Assembly: GCA_033182465.1 (NCBI GenBank)
Contig: CP137328.1
Coordinates: 1,240,001 to 1,304,000, forward strand
Direction of reading: 5' to 3'
DNA: 64,000 nucleotides
DNA from: Sanghuangporus weigelae
Taxonomy: Eukaryota > Basidiomycota > Agaricomycetes > Hymenochaetales > Hymenochaetaceae
In this document: piece by piece, positions 45,347 through 57,577 of the stretch
Layout of the letters: the number at the start of each line of letters is the position of its first letter
Position numbering within the stretch: the stretch's first letter is position 1
Position numbers and translations under genes: made by a program
Notes under the pieces: generated by a model
The model's database searches: none
What the model was told of the DNA's origin: nothing
The model's input: the letters and a program-made list of their open reading frames with translations, nothing else

Positions 45347-46823
45347 TCCCGGGATGGACGCAGTACAATTAGTGCGTACCCTGTAACTCTCGGTAAGTAT
45401 TACCCGTTGAGCGACCGAAAGTGCCCTCTCTTTCCTGCTCCATGCTGCCTTGTTGACCGGAACAACCGTGATGCATTGGCTAAAACTAGTAAAAGCATCC
45501 AATGACCCACCCGTCCTGTCTGTGCTTCTTCAATATATCTTGCTCCCCATCAAACGTCCCTTTCTTCATGTGATATTCCTTTCAATACCAGACAGACATG
45601 TTCTGTTTTCCAGCATAACCGAGCGACTTTCAAATAGTGTATAAGAGAGCTGAGCAAGCAGATAACAACGAACTCTGCGAGAAGGTGAGCGATGGAGATC
45701 AAAGGATTAGCGCAAACGGATTGGAGCAGATTTTCTACCCTGTTTTAGCCATGTAATAACTTTACTTCCGTCCCGGCTACGTCGGTCCGGAAGCCGCATC
45801 CGAGGTCCCGTGACTTGAATCAATAATTTTGGAGTCTTCCCTCCTCATTCATTCTCCTCTATCTACCAATGTCAGGAGCTCCTGTGCAAATTGTTCATGC
45901 ATTATCCTCAAGATATGCACGATAAGAATCAACTTTTGGGTCGTATTGTATAGACAAGATTGGTTATCTTCAAAGAACCATCACCGACAACCCGAGCTTC
46001 TCTTCCATAATCGCTTGCGCGAATTCTCAACCGGGTGCCTTCTGCCCCACAAATTGCCACAACAATGCACCATGCCGAACCGAGCCGCCCACCCTCGAAA
46101 TTTCCAGCCCAAGCGGGCATGACTTGAAGTATGGCCATACAGTGATTTTCTTTCAAGCTAGTTTTTTGCACTCTGTCAGTTGTTCAGTCGTTTCATGAAT
46201 CAGTCGTTCGATTCAAGTTCTCATATTGTCTATCGTCTAGGCCTTTGACCTCCTGAATCTCGAGTCAGATGACCCATGTAACTCAACTGGAGATCAAGGC
46301 GTTCCGCAGGAAATAGAATTTGAGTCACCGAACCAGCGCACCTCATCTTTGCGTTATCGTGCAAGTTAGCAAACGGGTTCTCTCATTATCCGAGCTCTCT
46401 GGTGAGTCATCGTATCACCCTTTTTCTATTAGCACGCTGATTCATGTGTTGCAGCTCCACAGTTCGTGAAAACCGAAGAAATTTTCGAGTGTCTTTGCGT
46501 TTTGAGCTCAATTATACGTCAACTGCTGAGTCAAGGAGGTCGAAGGGTTTGTTCGACTCACCTCCCCGTTCAGCATCGGTAAACGGAGCCTTTCCTGGCC
46601 GTGGATGATCAATGCCGCTGTTCAAAGTATCCGCGAATGTATTCGTACGCATTCTCTTCATCAACTTCGAGTCTCGTGAACGCCCTGGATCCTTGACTCA
46701 GGTCACCTTCTTATTCTATGCAATTCTATGCAGGAACGAGGAGAATCTATTCGCAGCAGGAAGTCATAATCTACCGAACATTGCAAGTCACGGAATTCGT
46801 AATTTTAGAACCGAGAACACTCT
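45347..46823. other. Intergenic; no gene recognised
   Basis: This lies between the sugar transporter promoter and the 3' end of the monooxygenase gene. Short frames on both strands (for example 45829-46122) have no features. I see nothing else. Confidence 0.4.
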
Positions 46824-49301
46824 CTACTCGACCTTGAACTTCCCCGCATCCTCATGCGTCACGCCCCATCCTTGCATGATGAAGAATATCCACCTCAGGC
46901 GGCTTGGGCGGAAGAGGTGGAAGGTCAGGAACCAGATTGCTAGAGTGCAGATTTGAAATCGGTCAGCAAGTGCATACGGTGGGTGATTCAAACGGCCTGG
47001 CAGAAACGCACTGAGCTCTGCGTATGTGAAGAACCCGAGCGCGCCTCCTGGCGCACCGCGCTTGATGAAGCGAAGGACGTCAACCCAGAGTTTCATGTCG
47101 TCCGCAGCCGGTCGAGCGTCCTTATCGAGCAAGAACGTCAAAAGAATGCGGGTATCTGATGAAGAACTGTGAGTGGACTGACATGACAACAATTCTTAGA
47201 ACGTTACTCACAGATTCCGATATGGCTAAAAGTAGGTCAAAATTAGCATGTCTTCAGGAAGGAGCAGGTGGATCAGGACTTAGACTCACAAATGTCCTAC
47301 GGTCCCAAGAGCGTTCGTGTATGCGGCATTCGTCAAAAGTATTGACCAATCCTCAGTCGAGAAGGTTTGCAGATACAAATTCGGTCTCTGTTTTACTTTC
47401 ATCTGAGCGGATTCGGACTTCTCGATACTCGCGGAAGACTCACGTCGTATCCCGGAGGGAACAAATCTTTCGGCAAGAAATCAGTCCCGGGACGTTTGAA
47501 TCCTGTCGCTAAGATCACAACATTCGCGCCGAATTCGACTTCCTTGTCGCTTCCGTGGTACTTGCAGGCGACGCCCTTCGGTGTGAGACGTTCCGTCGAG
47601 CAACGAATATAATCTACTTTTCCCTCCCGAATGTAATCAAGGATCACATCGTTCACAACCTTTTTTTGAATTAGGATGAGATTGTAAGAAAGAGAGGAGA
47701 GCAGCAACCGACCGGAGTGCCTGCGAAGAGACCTTTATTCTGCGGTGCGACTTGGGGTGCAAGGTCTCCATAATGGAACTTGCGGAGAAGGCTCTCGACG
47801 ACGAAGCTTAGTGGCATCTCTCTTCCGAAGGGTTGCATTGCGAGCATGGTATCGAACACGACATTACGCGGGATGATCCATTTGTCGTCTCTGAGCGCAA
47901 ACCGATTCTCAGTATGCAACAACTGCTGGTATGCAGAACACCGACCTTGCGAGCAGCAGGACCTTGCCCGCACCCTTCTCGACTGCCCATTCGGCTGCTT
48001 CTACACCCGATGCGCCAGATCCAACGATAGCGACCGTCTTGCCTTTAATGTCGAGAGGCTTGGGACATTCAGTATCCTTTCCTTTGCCCTTCCCTGTGTC
48101 CTCGTCCAAAGAGTCTGTAGAAGCTTTGACTTTATCCGCATAGCTGATACCTTGTTCTGGTTGAGCTTCTGTCAAAGCATCCATGGAACCGGTATCTGGA
48201 CCCTCTCCGCTAGTTTCACTCTTCCCTTCCTCGTTGTGTTGTTCATCGGAGCCTTTTGTACCTAGCTGATCTAGCTCGCTTGAATGCACGACGCGTCCTC
48301 CGGCTCGTTCAAATTCTTCCGTACCATCGAAGTGGACGCGGATAGGATCACCACATGTCCCGATGGTACAGACCACGGCGTCAAACGGACCGTCCGGTTG
48401 ATCGCTGCCCGACGTATACACAAACCACTGGGAACGCGGTAGCGGTTTGTCCGATTCTTTCGACTTGTCTTCCTTAGATACAGGTCCTGTACCCGGGACA
48501 CGTTCAACTTTGACGACTTCAGTCTATACATCGGTTATCAATGGCGTTCATGTTACTGTCGGCGGAGGATACTACCTTGAGCTTCGTGCGAGTGCCAAGT
48601 TTATACTCTTCCCAAATCCGTCTAATTTCTTCAGAAAGAAGCGCGGTGTCAATGTTTACAATCCCCAGAAGCAGTTAGTTCAGCCGCCAAAGAGCAGAAA
48701 ACCCACCTCCCAGGATCTCATCGCGCTTCGGGAAGCCTTCGCGCCAGAAGACGGCGGGATGGAAACGATATATAAGGGAGTTGATCTGCAGTCCCGAAGT
48801 GGAGTTTACATGGGACCAAATCCCGCCGACGGATTCGTTTTCTATTCGTACGTGCGGGGATAAGCGGTGCACGAACATATGAAGATAGAAGAGTCCTACT
48901 GTCGTATAAAGTAACGTCAAAGTTGTGTGCGATACAGTGTCTGGAGGAGCACGTCATAAGCGCGCAAATAGGAAGGAATTCGCGCAGAACACACGCTGCA
49001 GTGGAGACTCCTGTAAGACCAGCGCCTATGACTGCTATCCGACCGAACGGTTTCACAGACGGCTGTTGCTGCGACTTCGGGGTAGGCTACGTCGAAAACA
49101 ATTTACTCAGCTCAGAATATAAAGAGATCGAACGCAGTAACGACTGACTGGCTTGAAGAGGAGAATGATGAACAGCTGAACGAGCTGGTAGATGAGGTCA
49201 AAGAAGAAAATGATTATGCGGGAAGGCAGGCTACGAATGTTTGACCATCTGAGGCGAAGAGGGAGGTTCAGCTGGAGAGCAAAGACTGGTTCGCGAGCCA
49301 T
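46824..49301 (-). CDS. Flavin-containing monooxygenase (FMO/Baeyer-Villiger-like), membrane anchored
   Basis: This FAD- and NADPH-dependent monooxygenase oxygenates a small nucleophilic or ketone substrate. The start is ATG 49301 (MAREPVFALQLNLPLRLRW); a hydrophobic N-terminal segment IIIFFFDLIYQLVQLFIILL probably anchors it to the ER membrane. Exon 1 (49301-49149) joins at 49086 and leads to the FAD motif IAVIGAGLTGVSTAACV. Then come GGIWSHVNSTSGLQ, VVCTIGTCGDPIRVHFDG, and the FMO-type motif FERAGGRVVHSSELDQL. A charged insert of roughly 70 residues (about 48255-48070) is followed by the NADPH motif VAIVGSGASGVEAAEWA and the ATGFKRPGTDFLP motif. The hydrophobic C-terminal region (AIWFLTFHLFRPSRLRWIFF) ends at a stop at 46824. 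The insert between the two nucleotide-binding motifs is unusual. Substrate unknown. Confidence 0.85.
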
Positions 49302-49430
49302 GTTGATGTTGACCAGCCCAGCGTTGTTGAAGTGCTTTTGAGTCTTATAGCATGTCGAAAACATGACGTCACGCGTAGCGCCGATCCGACCGATCATGAT
49401 ATGCCAAAAAACTTTCGCAGTTTAAAATTA

Positions 49431-49527
49431 TGGACTACTCCGGAATTGAACCGGACCCCTCTCGCAACACTATATGGGAGTTCCTATTTGCTAAGCGAGC
49501 GTGATAAACCAACTACACCAGCAGCCC
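49431..49527 (-). tRNA. tRNA-Ala (anticodon AGC) with a 22-nt intron
   Basis: On the minus strand the acceptor arms GGGCTGC (49527-49521) and GTAGTCC (49438-49432) pair, including two G-T pairs, followed by discriminator A (49431). The D arm contains GTGTAGTTGGTTTATCAC. The anticodon stem CTCGC/GCGAG encloses a loop whose first bases TTAGCA give anticodon AGC; a 22-nt intron (AATAGGAACTCCC...) follows position 37, the canonical site. The T arm is TCCGG-TTCAATT-CCGGA, giving a good B box. A T run lies just downstream (about 49427-49421), as a pol III terminator. It stands about 130 bases upstream of the monooxygenase start in the same orientation. Confidence 0.88.
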
Positions 49528-50542
49528 ATTTGCTGAGTTGTTTTCGAGGTCAGGGTTACATAGTGCCTTACGATCACGTGCTCGTCTATTTCACATAAAG
49601 TTTGTTGAATTTGAATGGGATCTTTTTTGTAAAGCAGCCCAACGGGGTTGATCCTCTCAAATTTGTCTATGTCCAACGAGACTCTCAAGGTCATAAACAG
49701 TAATCAGAATCCTTTCTTTTTTCTACTCTCACCGATTATTCCTAAGCACTCCCCCAACAAGTGAACGGATCAAGAAAAAAAAAGTTGAGAAACAAATGAA
49801 TATGTTACGGGTCAGTTAGTTAGACGGTTGTAGAAGGCGTAGTAGTCATTATGTATCGCAGAGTACTCAGTAAATACAAGACATGAACGAGTCATCCAGA
49901 GGATGATGATGACGACGGTCATTAGATGTAAGTCGTAAGTCAGGTCAAGGAAAACAAGGTAAGAGGAGAAGGCGAGGGCAAGAAGGGCAAGAAGAATCGA
50001 GAAAGGCTGAAAGGTAGAAGGTGGGAGGGAGGGGAGACGAATGAAATAATGTATCAATCAAATACACAAAATGCTAGGAGGTCGGATGTGTACAACTACT
50101 ATTAAATGTGAATGAACACGGGTGTGTGAATGGCGAGAAAAAGAGGACAAAAGACCAAGATGAGAACGAAGTTCTGGAGCCGAGGACCAAAAACAAAGGG
50201 GCGAAAGAGATGCTAACTAGGCGGAAGATGAATAAGTAGGATAATACAGATAGAGATCCACAAGATATTAAGTGATGATGGCAAGAACAGAAACAGTATT
50301 AGGCTGTGGTTCGGAGGTCCGTCTTAGGTACTTATGTACGTCGTCTCAGAATCGTGAGTAATGAAAAGAGTAGAGGGAAGACGGGAATAATGAACAATGG
50401 ACATTGACATGAAACACGTAGAGCACATTAGCAAGAAAAGAAGAGAGAAATAGATGTTTGGTTTGATTTCGATTGGGTTCGATTTTACTTCGTCGGTCAT
50501 CGTCAAGGAATTCCAGGACGATCAGGCTACTCAAAGGCTCCC
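49528..50542. other. Intergenic/3' UTR; no gene recognised
   Basis: This is a purine-rich plus strand (minus strand CT-rich) with long stretches of GAAG/AAGA and GATGATGATGACGACGG. It is probably the 3' UTR and terminator of the long minus-strand gene that ends at 50543. No supported frame. Confidence 0.4.
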
Positions 50543-53500
50543 CTACGCAGGGCGGAAGTCACTAGCCTCCCTCCCCTGCACATGCCTCGGCTCGTAGCTG
50601 ATCGTCCCATAACTCGACCCGGGGGCGTGCGCCGTAGCGTTATCAGAGGACGACCCGCCCTCCTGCGTCGTCGGCTGCGTGATGAACGACTCGCGTGCGG
50701 AGCTGATGAAGGACTGGCCGCTGGATTGGAGCGTGCGGGGAGAGATCGGGACCGGGAGACTGGAGGGGCCTGCTGTGCTCGTTGGTCCAGGCGCGGGTGC
50801 AGATGGGGAGGAAGAAGGAAGGACGGTTTGGGTTGTTTGTTGGGAATGAGAGGACGGCGCGAGGCTTGGAGTGTGCGATTGCGATTCGCGCAGTGTTCGC
50901 GCAGGATCCGCTTGCGCTGCTGCAGCTGCAGCTGTAGCCACAGGTGCAGGCGTGCCCTGTCTCGACGCGCGTTTCGAAGTCGAAATCGGACTCTGCCCGC
51001 GCTGCGGAGACTGTCCATTCATCCCCATTCTCGTCCCTGCCACTATCCTCGAACCTCTCCTCTCCCCCTCACTCCCCGACTCAGCTCTCAGCCTGATCGG
51101 CTGCCCGAACGTGTAGTCCTCCGGGTTCGTAGAGTGCTGCGTCGGAGAGACTACGTTCGACGAGCCCGACGCGGAGAACGATCCGGTACGCCCTGATTCG
51201 CCTGATTGACGGTGCACGGAGGGTACTTCCGAAAGACGGGCGAGGGAACTTGCTCGAGAGCGGATACCGCCCATCTCGAAGCTAATGTTTGAACGACTCG
51301 CCGCTGCGAACCCTTGAACGAACGACTGCGCGCGCGAGCGGGCCTGGATGGAGATACTCCTCGACCGCGCAGAAGCGCCTTGCGAACCTGAGCCCGAACC
51401 CGAGCCCGAGCCGCTCCCGCTGAGAGAGATGGAGCGCGAGTTGCGGCTGCTGTGGCCGTGGCTATTGCTCATGGACGACGCTGAGCTGTGTCGGCTCCTC
51501 CGCGAGTGCGGGATCCCGAGGTTGATGTTTGAGAGGGAGATGTTGCTCCGGCTGCGCAGTCCGCCGACTGAGGAGCGTGGCGAGGGCCCGCCTGAGAGGA
51601 GGCCGACGCTATCTTCCCGCTCGGCTTCCTCCTGACTTCCATCTGCCTCCGGGTCGGTGAGCATACCGAATTCAGCTCCACCTCCTGTACCTGCACGTTC
51701 CTCTTCCTCTTCATCCTCCTCGCCGCTGCTGTTCTCATACTGCGGATGCGGACTGAGGTTGAGCGCAGGCGACGCTGGCGTGCTCCCGCTCAGCGTCCTC
51801 GAGCGGTCCCGTACGCCCGCGAAGGCGGCTGGGATCGCCGAGACGGGCACAGTCGGCAGGCTCGCTCGCTGGCGCCGATTCTTATGCGCGGCGCGCGGGG
51901 GCATGGGGATGGGACTTTGCTCTCTGAGCGCGCCGCCGCTGAGGCTCCCGCCGAGCCGCCCGCTGATGGGCGAGCCGTAGCTCGAACTTTCGGTCGTCCC
52001 GACGTCCCGGGGGCTGACGGGCGACTGCGCGGTGCTCGCTTCGGCGCCGCTCTGGCTCTGGCCCTGACTCCATGGACTGTCCGAGTGCTGGCTCACGCGC
52101 CTGTCAGACGAGCTTGCCGTCCGGGAGGGCTGGGAGGGCTGGCTCGCGCCGTACGACGCTGAGCTCGTCTTGTCGGAGGTGCTTCGCGATTGATGTGTCC
52201 CTGCAGACGACCTCCCCCCTCTCGAGCGCCTTGAGATGTGGCGGAATTGGAAGGGGAAGCGACTCGGGATTTGCTGGCCCAGGCTGCTGATCGACGCGGA
52301 GTTCCGACCGGACGAAGGCTCTTCGATGCTCAAACCGAACTCATCGTACCCTTCTTCGTTATCATAATCCTCCTCCTCTTCTTCTTCTGCCTCCACCCCT
52401 TCTGCTTCCTCTTCCTCTCCTGTACCTTCATGTTCGGTACCCTCCCTATCACTATGCTTGCTCGTTCTCGGGCTGGGAGGGAATGGGATTCTTTCCTGGG
52501 AAGGGAGACCAGCGTCTTGCGAGCCCTGGCGAGCTGGGTACGTCGTGAACGGATACGGCTTCATGTTTGAAGGCGGACGTTCCCCGCTCGACCTACTCGA
52601 GCTCTCCTTTGTACCAGGCTTCGGTGAGCTAACAGTGATCTCCCGGATCCCGCCCTCCTCCGACAGCTCTCTCCTCATCTCCGGCGGAGTGCTGAACAGC
52701 TCCTCGCGCAACATCCCTCGTCGAGCAGGGGTAGGGACAGTCGGCAAGCCAGCAGCGGCAAGAACTCGGTCCAGGACAGCATTCTCCTCGTCCTCATCCA
52801 TCCCTCCTCCAACCCTCTGTACAGGAGGCTTCTCGCCACCGGATACGTCCCGCGCTTTCTCCGCAGCGCGCTTCGACAGGGGAGTGAGGAACAGACACAG
52901 ATCGTACGCGTCGTATATCCGTATGCGCGTGCACTCGCGCCAGGTCCACGTCGCCATCACGCCGTGCGCGTCCTCGAACTGCTCTTCGTCCACTGCCATC
53001 ATCATGCTCACGCGACCGCCGCGCTCGTCGTACCCGACTCTCTCCTCCGGCTCCTCCCACCTGAACCGCGGGCCGCACACGCCCGCGCAGAGTTGTCCGC
53101 TCATCCACCACAGGCCGACCCAGCTGATTGAGAGGATGAGCACGCGCCAGCCTGCCCATGCGACGTTTGCGAGTAGCACGACCCGTGCGTACCCGGATAG
53201 CGAGCCGTCTGCGCGGAAGAACGTTCTGTCACGCTCCATCAGACCTAAGGCTGCTAATGCCCGATCCTCCGGCGGTGCAGAGGAGAAGGCTAGGAGGATC
53301 GCGATGCACAATGCCGCGCGCGGGAGGAGGAGCGCAATTGTGGGCAAGTTCTGACCGTAGAAGAAGCACGTCTCTGCGAACCAGTCCCCCCACGAGGCGA
53401 GGGACGACATCGGCTCGATGGACGGGTTGCGTATCGAGCTGGGCGGGATGATGGGCACGTTCTCCTTCACCTCCCCCGCCGCCGTCGCCGGACTCGCCGG

Positions 53501-55376
53501 CTCCCTCTCCTGCTGCTGCGAGTCCCGGGGCTCCGCGGCGGACATGACGCTCGGCGTCACCGCGCGCGAGGGGATCGTGCTTCCAGAGGACGAGGAGCCG
53601 CAGGCTCGGAGGATGCGAGGGAGCGGGAGGCGGGGACGCGCGGAGGCGCGGATGTACTGGAAGAAGCAGAAGTTGGCGTAGGACGTCATGCAGACGAGGT
53701 TGAATGCGGGTGCGGAGAGGTATAGCGGGATCATGAGAGGGCGTTCTGCGGTGAAGACGTGGTAAAATCAGTTGCTGGCCATCGCTTGCAAAGACCGAGT
53801 TATAATAAATAAATAAAGCATGCTCGGCAAACTGGAGAGCTTCGCGAAGGGATCGACGAACGACAGACAGGAGTAAGTAGCAATAGCCTCAGAGAACGAA
53901 ATAAAATGAAAAGCACGCGACCGGAGCGATGAAGTTAAAGATATCTTTAGAAAGAAAAAAAAAAAAAATAGCGCATATACACAAAATTAAAATAGCAAGA
54001 AGAGAATGGAATAAGACGCACTGCATCGCCAACGTCTCCACCAGGAGTAAACGACTTCGTACAGGATGACGACGCCGACTATCCAAATGAGCCAGCAGAC
54101 GCCGTATGCGGAGGCACCGAGAGCCCAGTTCCTGCTCGAACTCGGGTTTGAGTTGTCAGAGGCTGCGGAGGGGGGCGTCGCAGGTGTAGGATGCAGGGCC
54201 AGCCTGTAAGTGCCTTAGAATAAATTCACGTAGAGAAAGAGAAGAGATGTGTACGCACTGAACGAGAGAATAAATAGCGTTCAGATCGAGATAGGACTGC
54301 AGGACGACGAGGCCGTATACCCAGACGGGCCATAAGATAAATCGGAGTCGTTTCCACGCGCTCGGGGGAGCGAGGAACCCGAGATCGAGACCTGGAGCGC
54401 GGAAGCGCGGGCGGAGAGACGCGAGAGGTGTCGAGGGGAACTGGGAAGCAGCGGTCATGCCTGGGGTCGGTAGGTAGGCACGCATGTGAGGAGGGACAGA
54501 GGCGCGTTGGGGAGCGGTGAAAGGGGCGTCGGCGGACGGGGAGGGACCGCCTAGTCCACCTGGGAAGGGTGAAGGTGCGACGACTGTCGGGGTGAGCGGC
54601 GTCGACATCGTCCCGCGCCACCATGGCTTCGGGCCCGAACCGTGTACGTGCCCCGCACGTCCCTCCTTCCGCGAACGAACAGCCATCTGGGACGCGCCCC
54701 CTGAAGCACGACGCGAGTGCCGGGAAGGCGCGTGTCGGCGGGAGTAGCTCCCCGCAGCTTGAGTTGCTTCGGAGATGATACGCACGGAGCGGGGCGTCTG
54801 GCGCCTCCCGATCCCCACGCGCTCCTCGGTGCCCTCGCTCTCCGCGAGCGCGGGGTCGAGCTCGTACTCCCCGATATCGACGTATTCTCCGCTCTCGCCG
54901 GTGTAGCCCGTGTAGCCCGTGTCGTAGCTGGGCGTCAGCCTGTGCGCGCCGGGGGCTTGGGGCCGGCCGCCCTGGCTCACGCCGTGGGATGTCCCGACGT
55001 TGGATGCGACGTGCGGGATGGGCGAATTGCCGTGCCCCCTCTCGGAGGGGACTGTCGATGCTGGTGCTGGCGGTGGTGGACGCCGCGGGAGCCAGGACGG
55101 GTACCAGTCGTCACGCGAGGATGCCTGGCGGACGTGCGGGGGCGGGGTCACACCTGGGGTAGGCGGAATCGGGTGCGAAGGACGTCTTCTTGACGCGCTG
55201 AGTGCTCGACGAGCAGCAGCAGGCGCATCGGAGGAAGGACGCGAATTTGCATCCGAGCCGGAGGGCGTTTGTACGACCTCGTAGCTGTCCGATATCTCGT
55301 TATTATTTGCTTCCGCACCCGAGCTCGGGGATGTCGGCGATGTTGGAGACGAGGAGGCGCGCGACTTGCGGAACAT
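50543..55376 (-). CDS. Very long Ser-rich multi-pass membrane protein, conserved hypothetical
   Basis: Three exons (55376-54259, 54203-54022, 53745-50543) splice in frame to 1500 residues. It begins MFRKSRASSSPTSPTSPSSG. The first 320 or so residues are low-complexity Ser/Pro/Arg-rich. Hydrophobic segments follow: FILWPVWVYGLVVLQSYL, YGVCWLIWIVGVVILYEV, YLSAPAFNLVCMTSYANFCF, LPTIALLLPRAALCIAILLA and YARVVLLANVAWAGWRVLIL with ISWVGLWWM. After a folded-looking stretch (FRWEEPEERVGYDERGGRVS, WTWRECTRIRIYDAYDLCLF), about 750 residues are again disordered, with acidic runs (EEEEEEDYDNEEGYDEFG), SR-like segments and a Ser-Gly repeat. The end is GREASDFRPA. I recognise no named domain; it looks like a basidiomycete-specific membrane protein with phosphorylatable cytosolic tails (inference). 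GC content is higher than in neighbours. Confidence 0.8.
51388..51427 (-). repeat. Ser-Gly coding repeat in the long membrane protein
   Basis: A hexanucleotide-like repeat (GGCTCG/GGTTCG variants on the minus strand) encodes SGSGSGSGSGSGSQ. It is likely to vary in length between strains. Confidence 0.6.
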
Positions 55377-56764
55377 GTCCCTTCAATGTCATGCACCGGC
55401 GAGTACACTCAAGATAAAAGTTTATTAGTGTTTTTTTTTTGTTGGTTTGTTTTGATATGGGGTTTTTTGATTATGAACCACGAGCACAGTCGCGGGGAAA
55501 CGAGAGCCGGACGGAAGCAACGCGAAATAAAAACAGCAACAACAACGATTGTCGACGCGAAGTCGTCAGTCAGGCTAGTCGTCGACCAGGTTGAGTGAGG
55601 ATGCGTATGTCAAACGCAGGGAGATACGGAGCACAGCTCGCGGAGGCAGGACACGCTAGCACTCGAGACGACACAGAGAGAGTGGCAGAGAGCAGGCCAG
55701 CTTTGCGGGGGCGACGGGGCGTGTTGATGAGCTAGAAAGAGGGAACATCAGGACCGCGACGAGAGACGGGTGCCTTGGAATGACGAACATGAATATACTT
55801 ACTGGGTGAACTCAACGCGTCTGCCTCGTGTGTGCACACGAGTCTGCCTCGTGTCTTTAGCTTTTCAGGACGGGGGGGGAAAGCAACGAGGGACGGTAAG
55901 CGATGCGATGGAAGAATAATCAGAATATTCTGTGATTTACTGTACACAGCTTAGCTTCCATTCATTTATGGCTCACTCACAAATTCGTTATTCACTCGGC
56001 GCGGGCACAAGGGAACGGTCGGGCGAACGAACGAGTGACACAGGCTATAGCGAGGCGATTTTGTTTTCCTCGTCTATTTTATACCACTGTCTCTCTTTAC
56101 TGGGTCGTCATATCTACCCGCTCGTCTCAAAAACAAAGACAAGAAATTCATTTTCCAGCATTCGTCTCATTCAGGGTCAAAAGGCGGATCTGCACTCCTG
56201 TTTCCTCACGTCCGGAGCCTTTCGTATTATTCGTTTGATCTGCGTCGAACCTACTTTGGATGTCCACTTATTTTGCTTGTCTTCGGGCTAATTATCCCTC
56301 TGAAAAGACTGCGTTACTGGCTATTCTGCCGCTTTTTCTCCAAGCGTAATCGGATGCTGAATTAATGCACTAGAAGAAGGAAACGCCCTTTGGCTCCACT
56401 TTCTCATTCTTCATAGCACGTTCTACGTTGACCGGCTGCGCTTCTCGCTCGGGAGCTTTATTGTCGTGAGACTCAGGCGGCTTCTCCTTGATACGGAAAG
56501 GGATTCTCCGCGGCGGGGTGGAGGGATCGTGCGTTGCCTTCTTGTGCTGGGAGGAGAGGATTTGGTTGTCTGGTTGACGAAAGGACAGGCAGGTAGGCTT
56601 GCAGGAAGAATCATACTTCTTCGGTGATGAGCGAGCAAGTCCATGCGATAGTATCATTCCACTAATTACAGAAGTAGAGTAGAGCGCCTTCTTGCAATAA
56701 GTCCGAAGATTTTCATGAAATTCCGTGTAGGCTTCGTACGAACGAATCGAATCACCTCTGTTGA
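55377..56764. other. Promoter of the long membrane protein and 3' flank of the NTF2-like gene
   Basis: The first several hundred bases are the leader and promoter of the minus-strand gene at 55376. At 56650-56370 the minus strand has an open, hydrophilic frame (SFRQPDNQILSSQHKKATH ... ending VEPKGVSFF) just after the NTF2-like gene; it could be an alternative last exon of that gene or chance. I see no other gene. Confidence 0.35.
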
Positions 56765-57577
56765 TTATTCCTGGTGCACATGGTCGGTGACCTTGTCCTG
56801 GCGTCGATTCAGGCCGAGGATCTCCATCCCCGCGCGTGTGAGCCCCCGTGCGTACATGAACGCTACAGCGTTGATCCCGCACACGCTCCCCGCGAGGCGT
56901 TTGATGTAGGTGAGCGGAGGGGCGAGGAAGGGGAGCATGAGGTGCAGGATTTCCTGCGAGCGAGCAGTTAGTTTATTTAGTGAGGATAGAGAGAAGGATG
57001 TACGGACTTCGGGTTGGTAGTAATCTTCTTGTTGGACTATGTAGTACTTCCCGTCTTCGTTCTTTCGTAGAGTAACTTTTACGAGGAGCCTGTGCATACA
57101 CGTATGTAAGAATAGTACTTCGAACGAAGTAGGAAAGGACTGACCGAGCTGGTCTAGCGCTGAACGGACTGAGGAAGATGCGGAAACTTTGGACGACGTT
57201 GAGGTAGGCTACTGCTTGCGACTCGTCGTACACTGGTCGAGGCGGATTGTTCAATGAGGGAGCGATACGTGCGCATAGGAAACATACCAAAGGACTCGAC
57301 TTCCAAGCTAATATCCGGGCTCATGTCTCTATACCACCTGCATCCGAGCATCACATTAAAAACCTTGCTCGCCTTACTAGAGAGAAGAGTGAACGCACTC
57401 GTAAATACCAGCAATCTCATCCCTACTCCCCGGTCCAGGATGCACAGTGCACAAAGGATGCAAGAACCCCGCGTCGGGGGTGAAGTACCTGTGTATAGCT
57501 GCGCGCTGCTCCGAGATGGACTTGGCGAGGCAGAGGGATTTGACGACGGAGGTGATTTCGTTGCGCGGGTCGTTCAT
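56765..57577 (-). CDS. NTF2-like (SigF-like/SnoaL-type fold) protein
   Basis: Five exons (57577-57399, 57337-57298, 57232-57145, 57090-57008, 56953-56765) give 192 residues. The start MNDPRNEITSVVKSL is followed by IHRYFTPDAGFLHPLCTVHP, SRDEIAGIYEWYRDMSPDI, FVYDESQAVAYLNVVQSFRI, and LLVKVTLRKNEDGKYYIVQQ with EDYYQPE. That is the cone-shaped NTF2-like fold of a conserved fungal family (SigF-like NTF2-like). The last exon adds a hydrophobic helix region LMLPFLAPPLTYIKRLAG. The function is unknown; members have a ligand pocket but lack clear catalytic residues. An in-frame ATG at 57679 would add 34 residues. It diverges from cyclophilin H over 532 bases. Confidence 0.8.

Noticed and set aside
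50582-51196. 204-codon plus-strand frame rich in Arg and Cys
   Set aside because: Also antisense to the same exon; composition is what reverse-reading Ser/Arg-rich codons gives.
52458-53354. Open frame of 298 codons on the plus strand inside the long membrane-protein gene
   Set aside because: It is antisense to a GC-rich exon whose own frame has membrane segments and splices to two further exons; the antisense frame is a by-product of the third-position bias and has no features.
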